Source: Scylla paramamosain (taxonomy: Eukaryota > Arthropoda > Malacostraca > Decapoda > Portunidae). Taken from it: DNA of 64,000 nucleotides. Each line of letters starts with the position of its first letter. Within the stretch, counting starts at the first letter, position 1. Below, in pieces: positions 12,801 through 26,180 of this stretch. The stretch is taken from positions 2,644,133 through 2,708,132 of the forward strand of contig NC_087198.1 of the NCBI RefSeq assembly GCF_035594125.1, read 5' to 3'. The notes under the pieces are model-generated. The model did not search any database, was not told the origin of the DNA, and worked only from the letters and a program-made list of their open reading frames with translations. A program made the translations under genes and the position numbers.

Positions 12801-15800
12801 GATAAGATGAGGTTAGGTAATGTTAAGGTGGGGTTAGGTAAGGTTAGAAGAGGTTGAGCAAGGTTAGGTAAGATTAGGTGAGGTTAGATGATATTTGCTG
12901 AGGTTAGGTGAGGTTAAGTTGTTTTATGCATATTCAGGTGATGTTAGATGGTGTGGTTACCTGTGATTATGTGACTTTAGGTAAGGGTAGCTAAGATTAG
13001 GTAAGTTTAGGTGAGGTAGGTGAGTTTAGGTGAGGTTGGGTGTAACTTGGTGTGGTTATTTGAGATATGTGATGTTAGATTTGATTAGGTGAGATTAGGT
13101 GACTTAGGGTAGTTTAGGTGAGGTTTGTTGTATTTAGGTGATGTTTGGTGAGAATATGTGTTGTTAGTGAGGATAGGTGAAGTTTAATGAGGTTAGGTGT
13201 GGTTATGTAAGGTTAGGTAATGTTATGTATAGTTAGGTGAGGTTAAGTGAGATTTGTTAAAGTTAGGTGAGGTTAGGTAAGGTTAAGTGAGGTTATTTTA
13301 TGATAGATGAGGTTAGGTGACTTTAGGTATGGTTAGGTGAGGTTAGGTGAAGTTAGGAAAGGTTAAGTCACATTATGTGTGGTGAGGTGAAGTTACATTA
13401 GGTTGGGTAAGGTTAGGTAAGATTAGGTGAGGTTAGATGTTATTAGGTAAAGTTATGTGAGGTTAGATGTGGTTAGATGTGGTTAGTGAAGGATAGGTGA
13501 AGTTATGTGATTTTAGCTAAGATTATGTGAGCTTGTGATGTTTGTGAAATAATGTTAGGTGATGTTAAGTGATGTTAAGTGATAATAGCTGAAGTTAGGT
13601 TCAGTGAGGTTAGGTGAGGTTAATTGAGGTTAGGTGAGATTAGGTGCGGTTAGGTGTGATCAGGTGACTCTGAGTGAGGTTTGGTGATGTTAGGTGTGGT
13701 TAGGTGAGGTTATATGAGGTTAAGTTTGGTTGGGAGTGGTTATGTTACGTTAGCTGCGATTAGGTAAATTAGGTTTGGTTAGAAGTTATGTAAGGTTAGG
13801 AGAGTTTAGGTGAGGTTAGGTGCTGTTAGATGAGATTAGGTGTGGTAATATGAGGTTAGGTGGGGTCAGGTGAGGTTAGGGTAGGTTAGCTGAGGATAGG
13901 AGACGTTAGGAAAGGTTAGGTGAGGCTAGTGAGTTTTTTAGAGGATAGGTGTGATTAGGTGAGGTTAGTTGAAGTTAGGTTAGGTTAGTTAGATTCGGTA
14001 AGGTTAACTGAGGTTAGGTGAGCTTATTTTAAGATTAGGTGAGGTTAGGCGAGGTTAGGTGACATTATATGTGGTTATATAAAGTTTAAGTGTGTTTAGG
14101 TATGGTTAGGTGAGGTTAGGGAAAGATAGGTGATGTTAGGTTAGGCTAGATGTGATTAGATGTGATTTGGTGATGTCAGTTGTGATTAGGAATGGTTAGG
14201 TGACTTAGGTGACGTTATGTTTGGTTATGTGAGGTTAGGAGAGGTTAAATGATGCTAGGTAAGGTAAGTTATATGAGGTTAGGCATGCTTAGGTAAGGTT
14301 ATGTGAGGTTAGGAGAGGATAGGTAAGTTTAGGTGAGGTTAGATATGTATAGGTCTGGTTATTAGCTGTTTGTTGAGGTTAAGTGAGGTTAATTGTTGTT
14401 TGGTGTGGTTAGGTGAGGTTAGTTGTTGTAACTTGTGGTTAGTAGGGTTTATGTTATGTTAAATGAGGTCAGGTTTGGTTAAGAGAGGTTAAGAGAGGTT
14501 GTTAGCAGTGGATATGTGTGATTATGTGTGGTTAGGAGAGGTTTAGTTAGGTTAAGTGGGGGTAGGTCTGGTTAGGTGAAGTTTCATGAGATTAGGTGAG
14601 CTTAGGTCAGGCTAGGTAAAACTAGGTGAGGTTAGGTGTGGAATGCTGTTGTAATATGAGATTAGGTCAGGTTAGTTTAGGTTATGTGAGGTTAGGTGTG
14701 TTTAGGTGTGCTTAGGTAAGGCTAGTTTTCCTGCTAGGTGAGGTTTAGGTTTAATGAGGTTAGGCAAGTGTAGGTGATGTAAGGTAAGGTTAAGTGTTCA
14801 TAGGTGAGTTTAGGCAAGTTTACTTTAAGTTATGTGTGCTTAGGTGAGGTTAGATGTACTTAGGTAAGGTTAGTTGTGGTTAGGTGAGATTAGGTATGTT
14901 TAGGTGAGGTTAGGTATGGTTAGGTGATATTAGGTATGTTTAGGTGAAGTTAGGTGAAGTTAGATGAATTTAGGTATGGTAAGGTGAGGTTAGAAAGGTT
15001 AGGTGTGCTTATGAGAGGTTCGGTGAGGTTAAGGAAGGTTAGGGTTGCTTAGGTGAGGTTAGGTGAGGTAAGGTGTGCTTAGGTAAGATTAGGTTAGGTG
15101 AAATTAGGACAGGTTAGGTGATGTTATGTGATGTTGGGTAATACTAGGTATGGTTAGGTGTGTTTAGGTAAGGTTAAGTAAAGTTAGGTTTGTTTAGTAG
15201 TGGTTAGGAGAGGTGAGGCGAGGTTAGGCGAGGCTAAATGTGGTTACATAAGGTTAAGTGAGGTTAGGTGAAGTTAGGTTAGGTGAGGTTAAGTAAGGTG
15301 AAGTTAGGTTAGGTGAGGTTAAGTAAGGTTAAGTGAGATTAGTTAAGGTTAGGTGAGCATAAGTTAGGTGTGCTTACGGTGATTAGGTAAGGTTAAGATT
15401 TTTTAGGGTTATTAGGTGAGTTTATGTATCCTTACATGAGGATAGATGAGGTTAGGACAGGTTAGGAGAGGTTAGGTGAAGTTAGGTAATTCTGGGTGTG
15501 ATTACGTGTGGTATGGGATGAGGGTTATGAGAGGTTAGGTGATGTTAGGTGAAGTTAAATGAGGTTAGGTGAAGTTAAATGAGGTTAGATGTAGTTAGGT
15601 TAGTTTAATTAAGGTTAGGTGAGGTTAGCTGAAATTAGGTGAGGTTAGGTGAAGTTATGTTAAGTTACGTTATATTTGGTTAGGTTGAGGTAAGGTGAGG
15701 TTAGGTAAGGTGAGCTGAGATTATGTGAGCTTGCATGAGGTTAGGTAATGCTACATATGGTTAGGTGAGGTTGTGTTATAATTATGATAAGGTGTGGTTA

Positions 15801-18800
15801 GGTGAGGTTAGATAATATTAGGTCAGGTTATGTGAGGCTAGATGAGGTTATGTAAGGTGAGCTGAGGCAAGATGAGTTTAACTGAGGATAGGTATGGTTA
15901 CTTGAGGTGAGATTAGGTGTGGTTAGGTGTAATTAGTTGAGGTTAGGTGTGATTAGGTGAAGTTAGGTGAGGTTAAATCAGGTAAGGAATGCTTATATTA
16001 GGTTTTGCTAGGTTATGAGAGGTTTGGTGATGTCTAGTGAGGTTAGTTGTGGTTAGGTGTGGCTAGGAGAAGTTAGGTGAGGTTAGCTGAGGTTAGATGA
16101 GGTTAGGTACTGATGGGTGTGGTTAGGTGTGGTTAGGAGAGGTTATGTGAGGTTAAGAGGTTTAAATGAGGTGAGGTGAGGTTAAGTGAAGTTACATGTG
16201 GTTATGTGAGGTTAGTTCATGTCTAGGTGAGGTTAGGAGAGGTTATGTAAGGTTAGGTGAGGCTAGGTGAGGTTATGCGTGGATAAGTGTTGTAAAGAGA
16301 GATAATGTGAGGTTCGGTAAGGTTTGTTTGGGTTATGTGAGATTAGGTAAGGATAGGTGTGATTAGGTGAGGTTTCTTGAGGGTGTGATTGCTTAAGTGA
16401 GGTTAGGTTTGGTAAGTTTAGATGAGGTTAGATGTTGTTAGGTGAGGTTAGGTGTGTTTAGCTGAGGTAAGTTGAGGTTAGGTAAGTTTTTAGGTGTGGT
16501 TAGGTGAGGTTAGGAGAGTTTAAGTTTGCTTAGGGAAGTTTACATGAGGTTATAACAGGTTATGTGACGTTAGTTGAGATTAAGTGTAATTATGTGTGGT
16601 TAGTAGATGTTAGGTCATATTAGGTGAGGATAGTTCTGGTTTGGTGTGATTATTTAAGGTTAGGTTTGGTTAAGTGTGGTTAGGAGAGCTTAGGTGAGTT
16701 TCATTAAGGTCAGCTTTGGTTAGAAGTTAGATTGTGTTATTTGTGGGTAGGGATGGTTAGGTGATATTAGGAGACCTTAGGTGAGGTTAAGTGAGGTTAG
16801 GTAAGGTTATGTGAGATTAGGTAATGTTAGGTGTGCTTAGATGAGGTTACAGGAGGTTATGTGTCCTTAAGTAAGATTATGTATCGGTATGTGAGGTTAG
16901 AGAGAATGGGTGTGTTTGGGTGAGGTTAGGTAAGGTTAGTTGAGGTTATGTGTGCTTAGGTGACATTAACTTGAGGTTAGGTGTGCTTAGGTGGGGATAG
17001 GTGAAGTTAGGTGAGGTTAGTCAGTGCTAGGAGTGGTTAGGTTTGGTTAGCTGAGGTTAGATGAGGTTAAGTGTGTTTTGGAGTGGTAATGAGAGGATAA
17101 GAGATGTTAGGTGAGGCTACAGGCTAGAAGAGGTTAGGTATGGTTAAGTGAAGTTGGGTGAGATTACTTGAAATTAGGTGAGATTAGGTGAAGCTAGGTT
17201 AATTTAGGTTAGGTTAGGTTCGGTTAGGTTAAGTGAGGTTAGGTGAGGTTAGCTGAGATAAGGTGAGGTTACATGAGGCTAGCTAGTTGATGTTACATAT
17301 TGTTAGGTGAGGTTAGGTGAAATTAGTTGTAGTTTTCTGTGATTAGGTGAGGTTAGGTGTGACTAGGTGAGGTTAGGTAACTTAGGTGTGGCTAGGTTAG
17401 GTTATGTGAGATTTGGAGAGAGTAAGTGATGATAGGTGAGAGTAGGTGAGGTTAGGCATGCTTATATGACGTTACATGATGTTAGGAGAGATTTGGTGAG
17501 TTTTGGTGAGGTTAGGTGTTGTTTGGAGAGATTAGGAGATGTTTGGTGAGGATAGTTGCGGTTTGGTTTGGTTAGGTAAGGTTAGGTGTGGTTAGATATG
17601 GATAGGAGAGTTCAAGTGAGGTTAGGTGAGGTCAGGTTTGGTTAAGTGAGGTTAGGTGAAGATAGGTATGAATATATGTGGTTAGGTGTAGTTAGGAGAG
17701 GTTCGGTGAGGTTAGGTAGTTTAGGTGAGGTTAGTTGTAGTTAGGTAAAGTTACTTGAGATTTAGTGAGGTAAAGTTTTGAGATTTTAGGTGAGGGCTTG
17801 TAAGTTGAAGTGAGTCTAGGTGAGGTTATGAGTGGATATGTATGGTAACATGAGGTTAGGTAGGGTTTGGTGAGGTCAGGTGAGGTTATTTGAGGTTAGG
17901 TGAGGTTAGGTGTGCTTAAGAGTGAGGTTAAATTATGTCAGGTGTGCCTAGGTAAGGTTAGGTTATGTGTACTTAGGTGAAGTTAGGTGAGTTTAGGACA
18001 CCTTAGATGTGGTTAGGTGAGGTTAGGTAATTCTAGGTGTGGTTAGGTATGGTTATGTGAGGTTAGGTGAGGTTAAGTGTCGTTAGGTGAGGTTATATGT
18101 CGTTAGGAGAAGTTATCTGAGTACAGGAGAGGTTCGGTGTTGTTAATTGAGATTAGGTGAGCTTCGCTAAGTTTTAGGTAATGTTAGGTAAAGTTAGGTG
18201 AGGTTAAGTGAGGTTAAGTGAAGTTAGATAAGATTATGTTTTGTTAGGAGAGGTTAGGTGAGGTTAGGTGTGATTAGGTGTGGTTAAGTGTGGTAAAGTG
18301 AGGTTATGTGAGCTTAGGTGTGGTTAGGTGATTAGATGTTAGGTAAGGTAAGGTGTAGATTGAGGTTAAGTGAGTTTATGTGTGCTTAGGGGATGTTGGG
18401 TGAGGTTAGGTGAGGTCAGGTGTGATTAGGTAAGGTTAGTTGAGTTTAGCATAGGTTAGGTTATGTTAGGTGAGGATAAGGATGAGGTTAAGTGAGGTTA
18501 GGTGTGGTTAGGAGAAGTTAGGTGAGGTTCTGTGAGGTTTAGTAAGGTTAAGTTTTGTTACATAAAATCAGGTATAGCTAGGTGAGGTTAGGTGTGGTAA
18601 GGTGAGGTTAGTTGAGGTTAGCTAAGTTTAGGTGAGGTTAGGTGATGTTACTTAAGTTTAGATGAAGTTAGCTGATATTAGGTATGGCTAGGTAAGATTA
18701 GTTTTTATTAAGTGCGGTTAGGTGAAGTTAGATAAGGTTTGGTGAAGCTATATAAGGTTAGGTGCAGTTAAGTAAGGTTATATGAGGTTTGTTTAGGTTA

Positions 18801-21538
18801 AGTGAGATTACGTGTGTTAGGTGAGGTTATGTGACGTAAGGTGTGACTAGGTGTTGTTAGGAGAGGTTAGGTAAATTTTAGGTGCGATTAAGTGAGGTGA
18901 GATTAGGTGAGTTGAAGAGAGGTAAGATGAGGTTAGGTATGTTATATAAGGTTAGGTCCTGTTAGGTGATGTTAGGTGAGGTTATATGTGGTAAGGTGAT
19001 ATTAGGTTACATTATTTGTGCTCACATTAGGTTATGTAACGTGACGTAAGAAGAGGTTAGTTTAGGTTAAGTGAGGTTAAATGTGGTTATATGTTGTTAG
19101 GAGAGGTTAGGTGAGGATAGATGATACTATTGTTGGTTAGGTGCGGTTAGTTGATTTAAGTTAAGGTTAGGTGTGGTTAGTTGAGGTTAAGTGAGGTTTG
19201 GTGAAATTAAGTGTGTTAGGTGTGGTTAAGTTATGTTTGATGAGGTTAGGAGTGGTTAGGTGAGGTTAGGTGAGGTTACCTATGGGTAGGTATGAATAAG
19301 TAATGTTAAATGAGGTTAGTTGAGTTTACCTTTGGTTAGTCGAGGTTACATGCGGTTGGGAGTGGTTATATGGTGAGGTTTGGTGAGGTAAGCTGTGTCT
19401 AGGTGAAGTCAAGAGAAGTTATGTAAGGTTACTTATAATTATGTAAGGTTAGGTGCTGTTAGCTAATGTTATGTGAGGTTAGGTGTGCTGAAGTTAGTTT
19501 ACTAAAGGCTACCTGAGGTTAAGAGAAGGTAGGTGAGGTTAATGATTAGATGTGGTTAGGTGTGGTTAGGAGAGTTTAGGTGAGGTTAGGAGAGATTAAG
19601 TGTAGTTTGGTATCTTTAGGTGAGGTTAGGTCAGATTAGCTGTGGTTAGCTGAGATTAAGTGAGGTTGTGTGTTGTTTGGTGGGAATAGATGAGGTTAGG
19701 AAAGGTAATATGAGGTTAAGTAAGGTTAGATGAGGTTACCTGTGGTTAGGTGAGGTTATATGGTGTTAGGTGTGTTGTTAGATGAGGTTAGATGAGGTAA
19801 GGTGAGGTTAAGTGTAATTAGTTGAGGTTATATGACTTAGGTGAGGTTAGATGAAATTAGGAGAGGTTAGGTGATATTTGGTGTGGTTAGGTGAGGTTAT
19901 GTAAGGTTAAGTGAGGTTAGCTATGATTAGATGTGGTTAGGTGAGGATCAGTTAGGTTACGTGAGGTTAGGTGAGGCTATGTGTGATTACGTAAAGTTAG
20001 GTGAGATTAGCTAAGGTTACTAAAAGTTAGGTAGGATTTAGTGAGGTGTGTTAGAAGAGGTTAGGTAATATTAGGTGTTTTAGGAGAAGTTAGCTGAGGT
20101 TAGGTAAGGTTAGAAGATTAGGTGAGGGTTGGTGAGGTTTGATAAGGTCATGTGCGATTAAGTGAGATTAGTAGAAATTAAGGTAAGTTAGGTGAGGCTA
20201 AGTGGGAGAAATTAAGGTTAGGTGAAGTTTGGTCAGGTTACGAGATGGTAGGTGAGTTTATCTGAGGTTACATGAGCTTATGTGACGTTAGATGACATAA
20301 AGTGTGCTTAGGTGAGGCTAAGTGAGACTATATTTGCCTAGGTGAGGTTATTTGAGGTTAGGTAAGGTCAGGTGAACTTAGGTTAGGTGAGGTAAGGTCA
20401 GGTAAGATTATGTGTGGTTAGGTGAGATTAGGTGAGGTTAGGTGAGGTTAGGTTAGGTTAGATTAGTTAGGTTAGGTGAATTTAGGTGTAATTAGATGAT
20501 AATAGGTGTGCTTAAGTGAAATTAGGTGAGGTTAGGACAAGTTTTGCTTGGTGAAGTTAGATGAGGTTAGGTATGGTTAATTATAGTTAGGTGAGGTTAG
20601 GTGTGGTTAGTTGTCGTTATGAGAGGTTACGTGAGGTTAGTTGAGATAATGTGAGGTTATGTGAGGTTAAGTACGGTTATGTAAAGATATGTGAGATTAG
20701 GTGAGGTTAGGTAATGTTAGGTGTGGTTCTGATTGATTAGTTAAGGATAGTTGAGTGTTAAGTGAGGTTACATAAGGTTAAGTGATGTTAGGTAAGGTTA
20801 GGTAAACTTACATGAGGTTAAGTATTTGATTGTAAGGTTAGGTGAAGTTAGATGATATTAGCTGAGATTAGAGGATGTTATATGATGTTATATGAGGTTA
20901 CGTTATGAGTGATTAGTATGAGTGATTAGGATATTTGAAGTTAGGTGAAGTTAGTTAAAGTTAGGTGAGGTTAGGTGAGGTTAAGTGAGGTTAGGTGATA
21001 TTAAGTGCGGTTAGTTGTCAGCAGGTGAGGTTAGGTGAGGTTAAATGTGGTTAGGAGATGTTAGGTATTAATAGGTGAGGTTATGTTAAGTTAGGTATTG
21101 TTAGGTGAGATTAGGTGAGGTTAGGTAAGATTGGGTGATGTTTGGTTACTTGGGTGAGGTTACATGAGGTTAGGTAAAGTTAAGAGTGGCTAGGTATGGT
21201 TAGGTGTGGTTAGATTATGTTACTTATTTAGGTGAGGTTAGTTGAGGTTAGATGTGCTTGGGTGAGGTTTGGTGAGGTTAGATGAGGATAACTGATGATA
21301 AGTGAGTTAAGGTAAGGTAAGTTTAGGTGAGGTTATGTAAGGTTAAGTGTGGTAATGTGAGTTTAATTGAAGTTAGGTGAGATTATGCAAGTTTTAGTGA
21401 GGTTAGATATGGTTGTATGAGGTTAGGTTATGTTAGGTGTAGTTAGGTGTTGTTAGGTGAGGTTAGGTGAGGTTGAACGTGGTTAGGTGAGGATAATTGC
21501 TGATGATGGGTTGAATTAAGTTAAGGTTAGGTGAGAGT
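6841..21538 (+). repeat. 14.7-kb degenerate TTAGG-derived array, unit GGTTAGGTGA
   Basis: The whole stretch is built from a 10-bp unit, most often GGTTAGGTGA or GGTTAGGTGT. Read as pentamers this is TTAGG followed by TGAGG or TGTGG, one or two bases away from two copies of the arthropod telomere pentamer TTAGG. Pure runs of three or more TTAGG are rare and short; the region around 20440-20480 is an example. The plus strand is almost free of C, giving extreme strand asymmetry over nearly 15 kb. The unit brings TAG and TGA into every frame, so no long ORF occurs. No transposon insertion is seen inside. One atypical block lies near 11665-11697 and a T-run near 10162-10171. Confidence 0.96.
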
Positions 21539-21590
21539 AAAAATAATAATAAGAAGAAGAAGTAGAAGAAAAAAAAAGAAGAAGAAGAAT

Positions 21591-21681
<91 letters not shown>
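21539..21681. repeat. (GAA)n-like then (AAT)n repeat
   Basis: Purine triplets at 21552-21590, then about 30 AAT units to 21681. The AAT tract abuts the 3' end of the minus-strand retrotransposon fragment that follows. It may have started as that element's 3' terminal repeat. Confidence 0.9.
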
Positions 21682-22045
21682 GGTTTATTATTTAGGCAGT
21701 TTACAAACTAAAAATGTACACAGAGGGGTGGAGAAATACTTAACATTAATCCTAAAGCTAGGTCTAATCTAGAAGCGAATTACTATTGATTGATGGCTCG
21801 TACCATGGTGGGAATCGCACTGAGTCTGTACCGCTCCATGCGGGGCACCTATAGGGGCGTTATCTTATTGTGGTGTCTGGTGGCACGGACTAAGTGAGGC
21901 GCGTCAAGCGGCACTATGTGTCTGAAACTTGGATGATGCAAAGCTCCCCTTCCAAATTTCACCAAAGCCTCTCGGTGCCTGGTGTATAATCTGAACAGAC
22001 TCAGGGTGGTCAGGGCTTCATCATAGGTTGTGTACCATTGTATAA
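21682..22045 (-). pseudogene. Non-LTR reverse transcriptase C-terminus plus 3' UTR
   Basis: On the minus strand, 22038-21783 encodes [20 protein letters not shown], then LVKFGRGAL, and later MERYRLSAIPTMVRAIN before a TAG. This is the typical C-terminal region of CR1/L2/Jockey-type reverse transcriptases, with a Y-E-AL-L-L-RR-F pattern and a final R-Y-S-IP-N pattern. One in-frame TAG at 21849-21851 interrupts it. The remainder to 21682 looks like 3' UTR and runs into (ATT)n in element orientation. It is 5'-truncated with no polymerase core. The clade is not certain. Confidence 0.65.
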
Positions 22046-22117
22046 TGAACTATAAAAAAACATTGTATAATGAAACTTTCTGTAGTGGAAGATCGGGAGT
22101 AAAGCTGATGAAAACTG

Positions 22118-22147
22118 CGTCATCATCATCATCATCATCATCATCAT
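22118..22147. repeat. (CAT)n repeat
   Basis: Ten CAT units. Confidence 0.9.
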
Positions 22148-22169
22148 AAAATAAGAAAAGCTTCTAAAA

Positions 22170-23031
<862 letters not shown>

Positions 23032-25003
23032 GGAGGAGGCAGGAGGCACCTGCCGAAACGATAATTACTCCCAATATGGTCTAAAGTGCTGAATCAAGGG
23101 GTGCTGTGAACTTATCATTAAACCCCAGCTGTGACCTCACTGAACGTTTTCCTTTGTGTCTCACAACGCAAGGGGGCAGTCACAGTCTGCCCTCTAAAGA
23201 CAACTATCTTCCTCCACATAAAACTACAAGCACCTAATAACACACACCCTTTACTCAAAATTTCAAAATTATCATGGCGACTCCTACACCAGCCTCAGAG
23301 TCCTCATCTAGGGAGGGAAACATAAATGTCTTCAGCTCAGACTGCCCTTCTGAGAACGACCCTAAGAGATTTGACAAACCCCCTCAACTTTTTTTTTCAT
23401 TAACTTCTGCAACATTGGCGGTCTAAGATCTAATTGTCAATTTGTAGAGCATCACGTCTCCTCTTCTAAACCTCTTCTTGATTTACTCACTGAAACTCAG
23501 GTGTCTGAGGCAACGGACAATAGCCCCTCTTCTGTTCCTTCATACATTCTCTATCTTAATTTTTAATCCATAGCTGAATATTGCGCTAATGTGCGCAACG
23601 ACTTAACCTGCTCTCGTGCCCACGCTCCTGAATCTTCCGAGTTTTACACCATCTGGCTACGACTACAGAGTCACTCTCAAACTAAATTTATCTGTACTGT
23701 ACACCTCTCACCTAACTCCTTTGACTATAAGAGATTCTTTGACTACTTAACTTCCAAAGTGGAGAAAATTCTGACTCTCTTCCCTTTTGTAGAGATGTCC
23801 ATTCTTTGAGACTTCAATGTTCACCACCAGCTTTGGCTTTCATCTCCCTTCACTGACCATCCTGGTGAACTAGCCTTGACTTTGCTATCCTCAACTACCT
23901 AGAGCAATTGGTGCTACAACCTACTCATACTCCTGTCTTGGAGATAAGCCCAACATTCTTGACCTTTTCCTGACCTCTAATCCTTTTGTTTATGCTGTCA
24001 TCCTCTCTTTTCCGTTAGGCTCCTCCTATCACAATCTCATTTATGTATCTTGTCCTACCTATCCAGTTACTCCTCAGGATCCCCTTAAATGAAGGACCTG
24101 AGGATGTATTTTGCTAATTTTCCTTGGAATGACTACTGCTTCCATGTCAGACACCGTTCTTTGTATGCCGAGAGCATAACAGAGGTGATAGTGTCTGGCA
24201 TGGAGTCGTACATTCTACAGTCATTTTCTTGACCTAAACCTTCAAAACCTTGATTTAATACAGATTGTTCTCGTGCTATACATGATAGAGAGGTGGCTCA
24301 CAAAAGGTACTTAAGCCTTCCATCACCAGAATCTCATGCACTTTATGTTTCTGGCCGTAGCCATACCAAGTCTGTTCTGCAACTAGCCAAAAACTCCTTC
24401 ACTAACAGAAAGTGTCAAAATCTTTCAAGATCTAACTTCTCTCGTGACTTTTGGCATCTAGCCAAAAATATCTCCAATAACTTTACTTTTTCTTATTTTT
24501 CCTCCTTTATTTCAATCAGATGCCACCACTGCTATCACATCTATCTCTAAAGCTGAACTCTTCGCTCAAACCTTTCCTAAAAACTCTACCTTGGACGATT
24601 AAGTGGTTGTTCCTCCCTCTTCTCCACTCTCTGACGACTTCACGATACCTATTAAAATTCTTCACAATGATGTTCTCCATGTGAGGGTCCGAGGGTTTAG
24701 GCCGCTGGCCTAAATCCTCGGAAGGCTTATGGACCTGATGGGGTCCTCCCTATTGTTCTCCGAAAATGTGCCTCTGTTCTTGCGCCTTGCCTAGTGAAAC
24801 TCAACTCTGTCAACATATACCTTTCCTTCTTGCTGGAAGTTTGCCTATATTTAGCCTGTTCCTGAAAACCTTTCTAATTCCTGAAATTTCCTGCCTATGT
24901 AATTTTTTTTTTAATCTAACCCCAATGGGAAGATTCTTAAACATCTATCTCTTCACAATCTTCTATCTGATCGCCAGTATGGGTTCCGTCATGGCCGTTC
25001 TAC
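23032..25003 (+). mobile_element. Family-B retrotransposon, old 5' part (copy B3)
   Basis: Aligns by eye with copy B1 from its 5' end ('gcacctgccgaaacgataat') through the endonuclease region and into the reverse transcriptase as far as the 'gatcgccagtatgggttccg' segment. Many substitutions, stops and indels are present, including loss of about 45-50 bp near 24090 where B1 encodes the [11 protein letters not shown] stretch. Short open pieces (23131-23325, 23591-23809, 24293-24550) are remnants of the single ancestral ORF. The 3' part is missing: at about 25003 the sequence switches abruptly to a different retrotransposon tail. Confidence 0.9.
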
Positions 25004-25322
25004 TAGACGAGGTTGAAGCTGTTAAATTTACATTCTTTAGAGAGACGTAGGTTAAGAGGGGACCTGATAGAAGTCTTCAAGTGGTATAAGGGTTATAACA
25101 AGGGAGATGTAAGCAAAATTCTTAGGATCAGCAACCAGGGTAGAACAAGAAATAACGGGTTCAAGCTTGAAAAATTTAGGTTTAGGAAGGAGATAGGAAA
25201 AAATTGGTTCTCAAATAGAGTGGTAGATGAATGGAACGGACTCAGTAATCATGTAGTTAGTGCTAGGACACTAGAGAGCCTTAAGAGAAGATTAGACAAG
25301 TTTATGGATGGGGATACACTTT
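25004..25322 (+). pseudogene. CR1-like reverse transcriptase C-terminal fragment
   Basis: The frame encodes TRLKLLNLHSLERRRLRGDL, continues through an FKWYKGYNKGD segment, and ends with NWFSNRVVDEWNGLSNHVV and a SLKRRLDKFMDGD-type tail before a TAA. The RLK-L-SLE-RR-RGDLI motif and the final WN-L-VV-A-L-FK-LD pattern are characteristic of CR1-clade polymerase C-termini. It has no start codon or catalytic core of its own. It is fused directly to the broken family-B copy upstream, by insertion of a truncated element or by recombination. Confidence 0.75.
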
Positions 25323-25450
25323 AAGCACTTTAAACACTTTATTATGTTTGTCATTTTACAGTTGAGTTAAGAACTTAATATAATTTTATAAGAAACAAAC
25401 AGCCCTTAGCAAGCAACTGCTTTATGGGCAGACAAAAAAAAATATATATA
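25323..25450 (+). mobile_element. 3' UTR of the CR1-like fragment
   Basis: AT-rich sequence after the TAA at 25320-25322, running into a poly-A/(TA)n end at about 25433-25456. Assigned by position only. Confidence 0.45.
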
Positions 25451-25788
25451 TATATATTTATATATTTATATATTAGGACTAATTATAAAAGTAACTTAAA
25501 AAAAAAAAAAGAAAGAAGAAGAAGAACATTTAATCCTATATATTAGAGTAATAAAACACTTGTCCATATAATGAAGAATTATCCTTGAGTTTTTACCTTG
25601 TGCAATAACAGAAAATCTAAATTTGTACCTATAATAATAATAATATGGGTATATGAAAATATAAATAAGTTGCTAAGTCTAAAGGAACTCCTCATATGAA
25701 GCACAAATTACCTTTGTTAATACCTAATAATACTGATTTTGGAAGAAATTGCACAGAACAGAAGATAAAATAGCACTTTAACAAATAC
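25451..25788. other. AT-rich spacer
   Basis: Contains short TA, A and GAA runs. No gene is seen. Confidence 0.6.
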
Positions 25789-25951
<163 letters not shown>

Positions 25952-26180
25952 AGATACTGACGCTAATAATACATTGTAAATGCATGAAGAAATTATCAAT
26001 ACTAGGAGAAAGTTGAATAAATAAGATACAAGAAAATATAGTATATTATTAGATATACTTTTCACTATTGCCATTTCACATGAATTATTGACTACTAGGA
26101 TGATACTAGTACATGAGGGTAATGTCTGGTGAGCTAGCGTATAACATATAACATATAACAAGCGTATAACATGTGTATAA

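Noticed and set aside
6841..21538. True chromosome end
   Set aside because: The array is degenerate, has a 10-bp dimer unit, and is flanked on both sides by other sequence, so it is not a terminal telomere.
6841..21538. CRISPR-like or spaced-repeat array
   Set aside because: There are no unique spacers between repeats, and this is eukaryotic DNA.
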